Position numbers and translations under genes: made by a program. Shown piece after piece: positions 10,442 through 21,367 of a stretch of DNA of 64,000 nt. Position 1 is the first letter of the stretch. The number at the start of each line of letters is the position of its first letter. The notes beneath the pieces were generated by a model that had not been told where the DNA came from, did not search any database, and was given only the letters and a program-made list of their open reading frames with translations. Source of the stretch: Canna indica. Lineage: Eukaryota; Streptophyta; Magnoliopsida; Zingiberales; Cannaceae. The stretch covers positions 18,656,001-18,720,000 of the forward strand of contig CP136897.1 in NCBI GenBank assembly GCA_034359265.1, given 5' to 3'.

Positions 10442-13400
10442 ATGCTGGGATCGAGCTTGCAGCGGGGTCGCCGTCACGGGGACGAGCGGTTTTACAGCGC
10501 CGCCAAGGCCTGCCGCGGTCCCCACCAGGACTGGCTGAGGTCCCGGAACACCGCCTACGGATCCTCTGTATTGCTAAACCCTCCCCTGCCGCCGTTCTCC
10601 AAGGAGAAGCCAATGGTCCGGGATCGCCAGCAGCCGCCGGAAAGCCGCACGGGTTCACGGGACTCGTCGCTTTCGTTGGCGAATCGGCCCGAAGTCTCTT
10701 GTAATTTGGAGCGCTTCTTGGTGTCAACCACTCCAGCTGTTCCGGCACAGTACTTCCAAAAGGTTTTGATTTCTCCGCCGTCTTCTTCTCGTTACATTCG
10801 ATATAATTTAGTCTCTTTTTGTATTATATTTGCGCTTCTTTATCCAACTGGTAGACGAAGATGACGGCTTCGGGGACCTCCAACGTGGAGTACAGGCCTT
10901 ACTTCATACTCGGAGACTTGTGGACGTCATTTCGGGAGTGGAGCGCTTATGGCGTCGGCATCCCTTTGGTTCTCGATAGTGGAGATCACATTGTTCAGTA
11001 TTATGTACCTTACTTGTCCGGTATTCAATTGTATGGAGAAGCAGCTAAGCAGGGGATCAGTTCTAGGTAACATTCATTATGATGGTTTTATTTTACTTCA
11101 AGGTAGCGTAATTTGGTTCATTATTGGAATATCAGAATTGTGATTTCACTGGAATCGAAAACATGACTAAAGTCGTTAACATGTTTGCTTCGTAGGATAA
11201 GGGATGAATTAATATCCATTGTTTGTTTAGTGCATGGATTAGAAGAAAATATGAATATATAAATATAAAATTTATATTATATCCGATGTACAATTTAAAA
11301 AATTCATGTCCATCCTTCCTCATTTATCATTCAATCCTATCATATCCCATCCAATGAAGCAAACATACCATTATTAGTGTATATAACAATATTTGAATAA
11401 AATTCACTCCAATTCAGAATATAAATTATTAGTTTAAAATGTTATCTATATGCTATAATTTTTGTTATACATGAGCTTATTATTTATATGCTTCTAATTT
11501 AAAACTAATGTTATAATAATTATGACATTATTAGTCTCAAATATTAGCATTCTTTTAGGATGCACTTTAGTGGCTCTTCAATTGTCCAGCGCTGTTATTC
11601 CCAAATTTGAGGGTTGTCATCCTTTTCAACGTTTGAGCAGGACTTGAGTCTATCTTTACCAAGTCTTCAACCAAACACCGTTATCCTGTGTATTGTGTAA
11701 ATGCTGTGTGCATTGCTATACATGTCCTTCGCATGATTTTAATACAGTCGTAATGATTTTGCATGAACTTCATTATTAATTGCCCTTACCAGTAGTCCTT
11801 TGGTCTTCGTGTTGTAACTTTCATTTATTTGTTTTACTATTAATTTTAGGAAGCAGTGATAGCATTCTAAACATAAAAGGATATTAAAAAGGAAATGACT
11901 GGTCAAATCCCGTACGTAAGTTGACATGCAGAATCCATAACTCAAACCTTGGTCAACCAGCGTGAAATATTATTAGTTTCTTTTACATATATTCCATTTT
12001 GGATTGTGAGCTTTCAGTGTTAGCTATTTTACCTATTGCATTCATGGTCTTATAAAGGTTTCTTGATATGTCTATCAATTTGGTATGTTGTCTTCTACAT
12101 GACCATATTCTTTAAGAACATTTGACCCTAAATATATACCTCAGTTTGATTCCATTTTTCGATATTAAAAAGGAAATGACTGGTCAAATCCCGTACGTAA
12201 GTTGACATGCAGAATCCATAACTCAAACCTTGGTCAACCAGCGTGAAATATTATTAGTTTCTTTTACATATATTCCATTTTGGATTGTGAGCTTTCAGTG
12301 TTAGCTATTTTACCTATTGCATTCATGGTCTTATAAAGGTTTCTTGATATGTCTATCAATTTGGTATGTTGTCTTCTACATGACCATATTCTTTAAGAAC
12401 ATTTGACCCTAAATATATACCTCAGTTTGATTCCATTTTTCGATTCAACGGAGCATGCTTTTAAAAGGATCCTTCTTAATTTGACATGAACATGTTTAGT
12501 GTTTAAGGGACAACATGTTAGGTATGTAAAATATGGAATGGCTTGAACTGATAGAACTTCCTGCAGATTTATTTCTCGTGTCCCTTTCAATCAAGTACTT
12601 ACTATGGGGGGAAAAATAGCAAACCTTTCATTTATATGAAGTGACAGTATATGCTGTTTGTATGTGTTACTTCCATAGTTGTCAAATCAAGATTCGAATC
12701 GTGAATCGTTGGGTTGATTTTAAATCGTGAATTGTAAGATTCAAAACACAACTTAAAATAATATATATATATAGGACGAATATATGTCTATATTACCATG
12801 ATAACCTAATAAATATAATGATTCATCGATCCAAAATTCCATAAGTCGTGAAGAGCGAAAACTAATGCCAAAAACTGAAAAAAGGCAGCAAATTTGAGTG
12901 AAATTAAGTCCGGGTCACGATCAAACCCGCTTGAATCTGGAAGCTTTCAATTGCCGATTCTGTGGCTTGAGTTGCAACGATTGGAATAGCACGGGTCTCA
13001 CGATTCAGACCACGGTTCAAGGCCAACTTTGATTCATGTTGCGGTTCCAATCGGTGAGATGCTGAATTGAACTGAAATCGCACTATTCGAATCACGAATT
13101 GTGTGATTCTGACAACACTGGTTACTTTTCTCTTCAAGTGTAGTCTTGTTTTACTTAAACTAAATTAGCATTTCTGGAGTCCTACACATGATGTTTACAT
13201 TGTTCTTTTTAACTTTTTATTTGTACAATATTCTCTCAGCAACTAAGCAATGTTGTTATATTTTAATTAGTTTTCTAGCTTGCCATGGCATGTAACTCAT
13301 TGTCAGTTCTTTCTGCGTGATTTTCCACCACTATTTTCTCTGCAGCAATTCCTACCTACTATTTTTTGCTGTTCTTTTCTTATTTTATTGTCCGCCTTTT

Positions 13401-14937
13401 TCTTTTCACGTATGTTTTCCTTTAACGTTCTTTGATGGAAACAATGCATGCCTGTATAGTATCACTCTTCTTTGATGGAAATTTTGACCTTATCGACTGG
13501 TGAATAATGTAGAATAAATAGCTCATATGTTGATGAATACCTGTTGGGTCACTACAGAACACTTTTTACTGGTAGATTTTCTTTCTGTGACACAGTATGT
13601 TCATGTGGTGTGTTCTCTCATAGAACATGTCACTTCTATTTCTCCTTGCTTTATATTTCTATTACGCCCACACATGTATCTAGCGAGCTCAATTCTTGAG
13701 CACGAAATGCCCATTTATACTAATTTTGTTATTTATATTTTTCTTAATAGGATTTTATGTAATTTGCGGCGAGAGGAAGAGAGCGATAGTGACTGTTACC
13801 AGGACTTGAGTAGTGATGTGAATTACGATGGTGAAAATTTCTTGGAGGAAGGATCTTCAAGTGATGATGGTGATTCTGGAAACTCTGAAGGTTGCCTACT
13901 CTTTGAATATCTTGAAGAAGAAATTCCTTATCTCCGTGAACCTTTGGCTGACAAGGCAAGTTGTGTCCAATTGTTTCTTCTATAATATTGTGCTTATTGC
14001 TAGCACTCAACCTGGCTCCTTCTTGTCGTCCAGGTTCTAGATCTTGCATGTCAGTTCCCTGAACTGTTGACACTTAGAAGTTATGATTTGTTACCAGCTA
14101 GTTGGATTTCTGTTGCATGGTAAGATATGACTTGGTTTAAACAACATACTCTTTTACTTAATCTTGAAGAGGAAAGAGATCAAAATTATGGGTAATTTGC
14201 AGGTATCCTATATACCGTATTCCCACTGGACCAACACTAAAGGATTTGGATGCTTGCTTTCTAACTTACCATTCTCTTTCTACTCCATTGAGAGGTAACT
14301 GTTATGGTTTTCACATTGATTACGCTCATTTTTGGAGTATGCACTGCATGATAGCTTTAACTAGTTTTCTTTGAGTGGTGCCATTTTTGGAGGATCTACT
14401 GTAAATTTGGAGTTGTCTATTGTCCTAAAAATTGTTCATGATAACAATTATAATGCAACATTTCAGCAACAAATTCAACAATATAAGGTAAATTGAAGAC
14501 TCTTATAGAGCCTAAAATATAGACTTCATGTTCCAGCCTTAAAAGCATTCATCTTCTGACTAATTACACTTGCCCATTTAGCCACAGAATCTTGAATCGA
14601 AATGTAGCATTTCTATAGTAGGCAAATTCAATCCAACTTTACTCCCTAGACACAAGATCATGTCAACTTAGAAAATTTCCTCTCTTTAAAGGGAAAGGAT
14701 AACACTGACTCAGTTGAGTACCAACCTATGAACCTCAGTCCTGTAGTCGCAAGTTACTTTTTTAGGTGCTTCAACTATGAGAAAAGTGCATGTTAACACA
14801 TTATTGCATTTGTTAAGAATCTAAAGTCTTGGGTTAGAATCTTGCTAAACTCGTGTATTAATTAAAAAGCATGGGAAAATTAAATACATTTCTTTGCAAA
14901 ATGATTAATTTACATGTTTGCCTAAAATTCAAATTTA

Positions 14938-14974
<37 letters not shown>

Positions 14975-16882
14975 TGCAAACTATTAAAAAAATGCATATA
15001 TGTTCTAGCAAAATGCAAAAGTTGCATGCATGTTATTGTAGTTAATCTAATTCTCTATTAGTTGACCATTACAATTATAATATTGTCCAATTGATATTAA
15101 TTTCACTTATCAATTGATGCATATTAATTTCTAATCTTAACAAGGTTAAAAAAACATACAATTTAATCATAGTTATATGTTGTAAAATTTATTTAAAATG
15201 TGTGATCTCTAATTGCTTCAATATTGGATGTTTTTGTTTGTAAAGTGGATTAAATATGATAGAAGGGGTGACAACAGAAGGAAAAATGGAATAAAACGAC
15301 ATAGAAGAATATAATAAAAATATTTTCTCTGTTTAATAATTTTACATAATTAATTCAAATTAATAATTATGCTGTTATAATTAAGTTAAGTTTATTTCAC
15401 AAATACTAAGGACAATGACATTTATGAAATTTTATATATTCATAAAGGATAAATATTCAATATCAAATTTTATAGAGGCAAATATGCTATTTCCATATTT
15501 TGAAAGGATCTATAAGTGAAAACCACAAAAATATATATTCCCGGATAAATATGTATTAGTAAAATATAATAGTGAGGATTCTTTTCTCCCTTCATTTGTC
15601 AAATTTATGTAATTAGACACCATTTAAATTCAGAGCAAATGATATTGATATAGGTAGCTAATTGTATAATAAATTAGCTTTTCATTTTGAAATTAATGAG
15701 ATATATGTTGAAAAAGGTAGCTGATATGTTCTTGCTATTGACCTTTGCTATGTGCATGTATTTGATTACATTTATGTGAAATTGTGAATCTCATTGGAAA
15801 CTCATGTTGCCCATTCATTATCAAGCTGCCATCTTAGTTATTGAAGTTAGTATGGCTGTATTAAACTTCCATTTGCATGGCATCTTAGTAGTATGGCCTT
15901 GTTTGGGAATTAGTGGTTAGCTTATTTAAATGACAAATAAAAACATGTGCACATTTTGATTTTTTGGCAATTAATGTTGATTACTATTATGAGACTTTTA
16001 TTGTATTTAATATTAAATATTTAAAAATATCATTAGAAAATAGTTTTTATTTTTATTTTTTAAGATATCAAGCTGATATATATTTATATCAATTTTAAGA
16101 TATTAAGTTTTAATTTCAATAATATATCATTCATCCATCTATTGGTTAATTATAGAAGATCATTGATAATCCGATGGTAGACATTTCATGTAATTTTTAG
16201 AAAGTGAAAAGGCATAAACGTGTTTTATAAAACCACTCTTTTGTAAAATCTTTATTGTTGAGATTTTTCATAATTAGTGATTTCACCCCAAATCGCCAAT
16301 TGAAAAAGTTCGTTGTGGAACACTCAAAATGGCAATTTTCATTGGTTAAACCTCTCAATAGTCTTAAAAAACTATAAACTCTCCAAAAAGTTCATCGCGA
16401 AACGACCCCATATATGTGCAGCTGCTTACTGTTGCAATAGTCTTCTAATCAACTTATTCATATGTTGTTGGTCAAGCCCACACATTATTACATATGGACA
16501 TTGGATCTTAGTAAATTAAATGGATTAAAGTTATTTACAAAATCATGTATTATGTTTCTGTTACAAGTTTTGCAATTAAATTTCTATGTTCTTTCAGAAG
16601 ATCATTTAGCTCTCAGTAGTTTTGACTGATGTAGGTGCTGGTGCTGCTTCTTTACCCCTAATGAGTTACCCCAAGGCTAACAATTCTGTCCCAAAGATAT
16701 CCATTCCTGCATTTGGTCTAGCATCATACAAGTTTAAGAACTCTTTATGGACTTCTACTGAAGGACGTGAGCAGCAACTTGCAATCTCCTTATTGCAAGC
16801 TGCTGATAACTGGATGCGACTCCTTCAGGTCGACCAACCAGATTACCGCTTCTTTGTGTCAGATGGTGCATGCCGTAGATGA
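10442..16882 (+). CDS. DUF789-family protein, six exons
   Basis: Exons read 10442-10762, 10855-11066, 13751-13955, 14034-14119, 14203-14294 and 16617-16882. They join in frame to 393 residues, near the usual size of this plant family. The start opens [18 protein letters not shown], the typical N-terminus. Conserved blocks follow in order: [18 protein letters not shown] (exon 1), [20 protein letters not shown] and [14 protein letters not shown] (exon 2), an acidic REEESDSD...SSSDDGD stretch and [20 protein letters not shown] (exon 3), [22 protein letters not shown] (split here as [22 protein letters not shown]; exon 4), [19 protein letters not shown] (exon 5), and [13 protein letters not shown] plus [18 protein letters not shown] (exon 6). 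The biochemical function of the family is unknown. Intron 3 uses a GC donor. The exon 6 acceptor lies at CAG/TAG, where either triplet keeps the frame. All splice phases agree and no stop interrupts the joined frame, so the gene appears intact. The exon 2/3 junction (residues [13 protein letters not shown]) is the least certain. Confidence 0.93.
11181..11366. mobile_element. Small MITE in intron 2
   Basis: ATGTTTGCTTCGTAGGATAA at the left faces CCAATGAAGCAAACAT at the right, an imperfect inverted terminus. The body (GTGCATGGATTAGAA ... TTATATTATATC) matches the element near 32080-32277, showing a repeat family. No clear target duplication was found, so the borders are approximate. Confidence 0.65.
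11881..12442 (+). repeat. Perfect 281-bp tandem duplication
   Basis: Bases 11881-12161 are repeated without any difference at 12162-12442. The unit starts 'atattaaaaaggaaatgact' and ends 'gattccatttttcg'. It lies wholly inside intron 2. Zero divergence means either a very recent duplication or an assembly error. Confidence 0.95.
12674..13120. mobile_element. hAT-type MITE in intron 2
   Basis: The left end CATAGTTGTCAAATCAAGAT is paired with the reversed right end CAGTGTTGTCAGAATCACAC. GTTACTTC (12666-12673) and GTTACTTT (13121-13128) form an 8-bp duplication with one mismatch. Interior words of the GATTCGAATCGTGAATCG type show it belongs to the same family as the element at 23888-24927. It is 447 bp and non-coding. 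Confidence 0.85.
13956..14033 (+). other. GC-AG intron 3 of the DUF789 gene
   Basis: The exon ends ACAAG and the intron begins GCAAGT, the usual non-canonical GC donor context. It ends CTTGTCGTCCAG. At 78 bases it is the shortest intron of the gene. Using the nearby GTTGTG as donor would break the reading frame into the next exon ([11 protein letters not shown]), so the GC donor is required. Confidence 0.85.
14295..16616 (+). other. Intron 5 of the DUF789 gene
   Basis: It begins GTAACTGT and ends in a tract with several possible acceptors (TTTCAG, CTCTCAG, CAGTAG). The 2.3-kb content is AT-rich. Apart from the TA microsatellite at 14941 and some AT-rich low-complexity sequence, nothing is recognised. 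Confidence 0.75.
14941..14972 (+). repeat. (TA)16 microsatellite
   Basis: Sixteen uninterrupted TA dinucleotides inside intron 5 of the DUF789 gene. Confidence 0.97.
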
Positions 16883-18039
16883 AACTTTGGTATTCCATAA
16901 CCATGAGCATGCCCAGATCATCCTTGTTGAGCAGAAATCACAAACATTTGATCATTGTACTTGCCAAATGGGGATTATTTCATACTCATTTTTCATCATC
17001 GCATGGCACAAGAAAACAAATAAAAACAGGACACTCAAGTGTTAGAGACAACCAAAAAGAGATGAAAAGCAAGTTAACAGAGAGTGAGGGTTTTGAAAGC
17101 AATCACTCCTTAAACAGTCATAGTGAAGAAAAAAACAAGATAAAGATGGACAAAGGCTAAGGTTTATCCATCATGAGAATTTTATGGATGCACCAAATGG
17201 CATCTGTATTTATATCTTTTCAGCAGATATGAATGCCCATGAGGCTTTTATTTTTCTTAGAAATCCAGCATTTTCTAGACACTCCATGCTATCAAGGCAC
17301 TGTTGAGTTCCATTAATCTTGAAAAAAATTCTGGGTTTATCCCTTCGAAAGTGTCAATTGCCAAGCTTCTTGTTTGCTAGCAGAATCTTCTGTATTGTTT
17401 GCTAGTTAACAAAGTGTCTGGATCAACGCTTATGACAGAGAAAGAAGCTACAATATTAGGATCACCATGAGACATGTACTACAGGTGGCATTGCACCTTT
17501 ATGAAAGTCTTTAGTTCTGGTTTACTTCATGTATACAGTATTGAAATGATGCAGTTATACCCTTATATTGATGTATGCTATTTGATTCCATAAAGCTATT
17601 GATTTCAACTGCATCATTCCATCATTTCAACACTTCACAAAGCTATTCTTGCAGAGATGGTGAAGTGTTTCTTTAGTAGCTTTGTTTTTGCTCGGTCAGA
17701 TCTGATTCCTGAGCAAGAATAAAAAATACAGATCTGACCGAACATCCTCTTTTTGCAAATAATATAAATACGGGTACAATTTGTCTGTTGAATTTCAATT
17801 TATTTCTATGTGATTTTTCCACTAATTTGTGCATTCATGTTTCTACTAATTTTAATACATCTGCTACTTAATTATCCATATGCAAATTTGAAAAGTTGTC
17901 GACTCGGGAACTTTAATTGTCTCACTTTTCTCATGGGTGTTTATTAATTACCATTAGAACATTGACAAAAAAATCACAACTTTCAAGTCTGAGGTATTAT
18001 TTGTTTGGGTTAATTACTCTATATATATCTCCAATTACA
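16883..18039. other. 3' flank of the DUF789 gene
   Basis: The start of this stretch is the likely 3' UTR, with no conserved reading frame after the TGA at 16880-16882. A possible polyadenylation signal AATAAAAAAT occurs at about 17719. The small ORFs near 16879-17160 overlap the UTR and show no family features. Nothing else is seen up to the foldback at 18040. Confidence 0.5.
17692..17741. repeat. Perfect 13-bp inverted repeat (hairpin)
   Basis: TCGGTCAGATCTG at 17692-17704 is the exact reverse complement of CAGATCTGACCGA at 17729-17741, with a 24-base spacer. It lies about 800 bases past the DUF789 stop. It may be a chance hairpin, the core of a lost MITE or a transcript-end structure. Confidence 0.7.
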
Positions 18040-18202
18040 TTTCAAGTTTTTATTTGTACCAATTGAATACTCTAACTTTTATTTTGTATCAATTATATTT
18101 CTCGTCAATTGGACGTTAATTTTATCGTTTGAGTGTTGATGCAGCAACCCAATTAACACATCAGCTCAGCTCACAACACAAGTTAACCCTAATATGATAT
18201 AT

Positions 18203-18205
<3 letters not shown>

Positions 18206-18236
<31 letters not shown>

Positions 18237-18461
18237 AGTGAAATTACACTGACCTCCCTTCTATTTGTTTGTTACAATCACCTCTCCTGAGTAATCTTTG
18301 AGTAATTTTTTTAGGGAAGGTTTGTGTAATATTTTACAAAACTCAGAGGAGGTTTGTGTAATCTTATTTCATAATATGGGAGGTTTGTGTAATCTTTTAC
18401 AAAACTCAAGGGGGTTATAAGATAAAATTACAAATAGAGGGGAGGTCAGTGTAATTTACCC
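18206..18461. mobile_element. Mutator-type MITE
   Basis: The termini GGGTAAATTACACTGACCTC and the reverse complement of GAGGTCAGTGTAATTTACCC match exactly. A perfect 9-bp target duplication ATATATTTA lies at 18197-18205 and 18462-18470, the length typical of Mutator-like elements. It is 256 bp and non-coding. Confidence 0.93.
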
Positions 18462-18660
18462 ATATATTTATATATCCTCCGCATCATCTAAACATTGGGT
18501 CCCTTTAAAATTAACCAATTTTCTATTGATTTTAGAGGACCCAACGGGGAGGTTAGTGTAATTTACTCATATATTTATATATCCTCTGCATCATCTAAAC
18601 ATTGGGTCCCTTTAAAATTAACCAATTTTCTATTGGTTTTAGAGGACCCAACGTTTAGAT
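18462..18660 (+). repeat. Local tandem duplication beside the Mutator-type MITE
   Basis: The stretch 'atatatttatatatcctc.gcatcatctaaacattgggtccc' through 'ttttagaggacccaacg' occurs at 18462-18546 and again from about 18571. Each unit is itself a near-palindrome (GGGTCC...GGACCC). The 24 bases between the copies look like the tail of the MITE terminus (GGGGAGGTTAGTGTAATTTA), suggesting a duplication that included the MITE end. Confidence 0.75.
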
Positions 18661-18962
18661 GATGTGGACGGCATATATGTATTATATTAGGGTTAACTTG
18701 TGTTGTGAGCCAATATGGCAATTTGTATTGATTGAGTTGCTAATTTACATTAGCACTCGGATGACAAAACTAACATTAGAGTACCAAGTGAGATAACATG
18801 GCAATTTGTATTGATTGAGTTGCTAATTTACATTAGCACTCGAATGACAAAACTAACATTAGAGTACCCAATAAAAGTTGACGTGGAATATAATTGGTAC
18901 AAAATAAAAGTTATCCAATTGGTACAAATAAAAACTGTCGATATCATTAGAAAAACTTTTTT

Positions 18963-19905
18963 TGTAATACCTCATTTTAGTCCCACATCGGGAGTGTATT
19001 GGATGTGGTACAAATAAAAGTTATCCAAGGCTTGATGGATGTGTTATCATCAATTTCAGCTTAAGCATTTTAATTATGCTAAGAGGTTGGTCTATGAAGT
19101 TGATGAGTCAATTATCCTAGGCATGGTGAGGGAGTTTACGTGAGAAAAGGCTGTCTAGATTAGGGCTGAGCATTGGGCGGGTCAGGTATTAATTCGAAAA
19201 TTTTAAAAAATTTATATTCGACCCGAGCCGATTTTTTAATCGGGGCCTGACCCGAAAAACCCGAAAAAATCGAGCCTCAACCCGATTAACCCGAATTCAG
19301 TTTAGAAAAAAAAAATCATCTTGAAAATGGTGATAAAAAGGTGAACAATTGTATTAAAATTATAACTCAAGTAGGATTTGAACTCAAAATCTCCTAAATT
19401 TTATCTTCACCATTTTAACCACAAAGACAACACCATCTTTTACCAATACATGTAACATAAATATGTATTTAACTTAAAATCGGGTCGGGTCGGGTTAAAC
19501 AAGATTTTCACCCGAACCCGACCTGACTCGAAATAGTAAATGAAATTTTTAAAAATGTAACCCGACCCGAAATGAATTTTCGGGTCGGTTTTTTGGGTTT
19601 TTCGGGTCGGATCGGGTTTTGCTCGATCAGCCCTATCCCAAATGATGGGATGAAGCCGTTATTAGGCTAAGCCTCACATATCGTCGACTTGGGTGTGATC
19701 CTAGGCTATGTGTTAGACTCGAGTTTGGTCTTGACGAGGACGTCAAGACATAACTGAGAGAAATTGTAATATCCCATTTTAGTCTCGCATCGAGAATGAA
19801 TTGGATGCGGTGTTGGCTTATAAGGCTTGATGGATGTGCTACCATCAACTTCAACTTAAGCATTTTAATTAGGTCAATAGGTTGGCCTATGAAGTTGACG
19901 AGTCA
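18963..19905 (+). mobile_element. TRIM-like LTR element
   Basis: Direct repeats of about 145 bp bound the element. The first, 18963-19110, starts TGTAATACCTCATTTTAGTC; the second, 19765-19905, starts TGTAATATCCCATTTTAGTC. Both end near 'gatgagtca' or 'gacgagtca'. The start resembles the LTR start common to plant TRIMs. A purine run 'gagagaaat' precedes the second repeat as a possible polypurine tract. No 5S-like sequence is visible, so it is not Cassandra. No convincing primer-binding site or target duplication was seen. An hAT MITE sits inside. Confidence 0.6.
19161..19635. mobile_element. hAT-type MITE inside the TRIM-like element
   Basis: TAGGGCTGAGCATTGGGCGG at the left is matched by the reverse complement of GCTCGATCAGCCCTA at the right. 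The interior is similar to the element at 6487-7013 but in the opposite orientation, including the CCCGACCC words and the GAGTTCAAATCC-type box. A target duplication was not recognisable, consistent with age. Confidence 0.8.
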
Positions 19906-21169
19906 ATTATATAATCAAGCGAGTCATAAAATTCTTTCAAAAGCACTTTACAAAGAAAAATATTTTTGGAGCCATGTTAGGCTCGTGCATTTCATCCCTA
20001 ACTAATATAAAATCCTCAATAATATGAGTTATTCATCATGCTTTTCAAATCGCCAATTGAATTTTAAAGGATGAAGTTTGGCTTTTGTCACTTTATGTAG
20101 AATCTCCCAGCAAAATCTGAAACATTTTAAAAGCTATCATTCTATTATGTAGTGACATCCTAATTTGAAACTTAAAATGGTCTTCAAGAGTATTTGTAAT
20201 TTTGTATAAGGAATTAGTGTGAATTATGATGTAGAAATGCGGCTTATGGGCTCTAAAATAAGTTTCTAAATATTTGACATATAAGAGTCTTTCCGGAGTA
20301 GAGATCTAATTGCGCCATTCTTGAATTATGATAAATAGATAAAATTTTATATTTGGTTAGTTGAAACTAACTTATTTGCAATATTTACAAAGTCTCAAAT
20401 GCTGCAAAATAAACTGTAACAAAAAAGTTCATATGTAAAAAATCTAAATTGTAAGTAATAGGAAGCTACAACTACAATATTTGTTGTTGCATGCAAATGC
20501 TATTTATAAGTATTTTGAGTTGTAGACAACCAAACATCTTCGTTAATAATGCTTTTTTTAATCTAATTTTTCAATTATTGATTTAGTTCTAAAAATCATG
20601 TATAAAATTTTATTATTCAAATTAAATTATATGATCAGTATCAAAATTATCATAGTGCGGATCTTAAAGCTAAACCATAATAGAAGATTACGAAAAAAAA
20701 ATTTCTCCACTCAAGATGATAGAACCTCATGCTATATATCTAGAACTAAAAAGTAGTTTTCTTAAGAAGAATAACAACACGAGAGGGGGGCTATTTTCTG
20801 TGGATCCAAGACGGTTGGTTTTGAAATAATGAAAACCTGGTGACAAACTTATAGTGAAAATAAAAATCATAGTTTCATCGAACTCTCGAACTAAACTCGG
20901 TTCCTCTTCTCATTTCGTCCTAACTTTTGTTAGCTTCTATGGATTGAATCCATAGCGATTGTGGAGTGACAAGGAGCGATTATGGATCGATGATTGAGAG
21001 GTATAGACCTCCTCATCCTCCTCCTCCTTCAGATCCATGAATAGATTGAGAGGTATTCATTGTCACTCCATTTTCTTCTTCTAGCACTTGTTCTCATTCC
21101 TCCTCTTTCTCTTCTTCTCGTACTCCTCCTCCTTCTCCCTGTGAATAGATTTGGTCTAGCTTGCCCTAT
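19906..21169. other. Intergenic, no gene seen
   Basis: AT-rich to about 20750, then a polypyrimidine stretch (20900-21150) of CTCCTCCTT and TTCTTCT words. The open frames here are short and low-complexity. Confidence 0.5.
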
Positions 21170-21367
21170 CACGGGCGGAGCCAGTGTATTGGTAGGGGGG
21201 CAACATTGGTACCTCCATTGGGTGTATATATTAATATATATTATATATATTAGTATTTACTTATATTTGCCCCCCCTCTAAAAATATCTTTTTACTATAT
21301 AATTGCTCTCCTGATATGCAATTTTATATTTTGCCTCTCATGAGATAATTTTATGGCTTCGCCCATG
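21170..21367. mobile_element. hAT-type MITE (GGGCGGAGCC family)
   Basis: The left end CACGGGCGGAGCCAGTGTAT and the right end TTATGGCTTCGCCCATG are inverted. A perfect 8-bp duplication TGCCCTAT lies at 21162-21169 and 21368-21375. The interior is similar to the element at 37466-37686, including 'gatatgc.attttatatttt'. It is 198 bp and non-coding. Confidence 0.92.

Larger units (their letters stand above)
11067..13750 (+). other. Intron 2 of the DUF789 gene, transposon-rich
   Basis: It begins GTAACATT after exon 2 and ends in TTTTTCTTAATAG before exon 3. The 2.7-kb interval holds a MITE at 11181, a perfect 281-bp tandem duplication and an hAT MITE at 12674. The remainder is AT-rich with no coding sign. 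Confidence 0.85.
18040..18945. mobile_element. Foldback element, interrupted and duplicated
   Basis: The left arm (18040-18200, 'tttttatttgtaccaattga' ... 'acaacacaagttaaccctaa') is the inverted counterpart of the right arm (about 18675-18945, 'ttagggttaacttgtgttgt' ... 'caattggtacaaataaaaac'). A Mutator-type MITE (18206-18461) and a local duplication occupy the middle. The right arm also holds a tandem duplication of 'caatttgtattgattgagtt' plus following bases (about 18718 and 18803). The outer limits are not fixed. Confidence 0.65.

Noticed and set aside
13744..14073. Minus-strand 109-codon frame
   Set aside because: Shadow of DUF789 exons 3 and 4.
18963..19905. Cassandra TRIM
   Set aside because: The LTR start is similar, but no 5S rRNA-like segment is present in the repeats.
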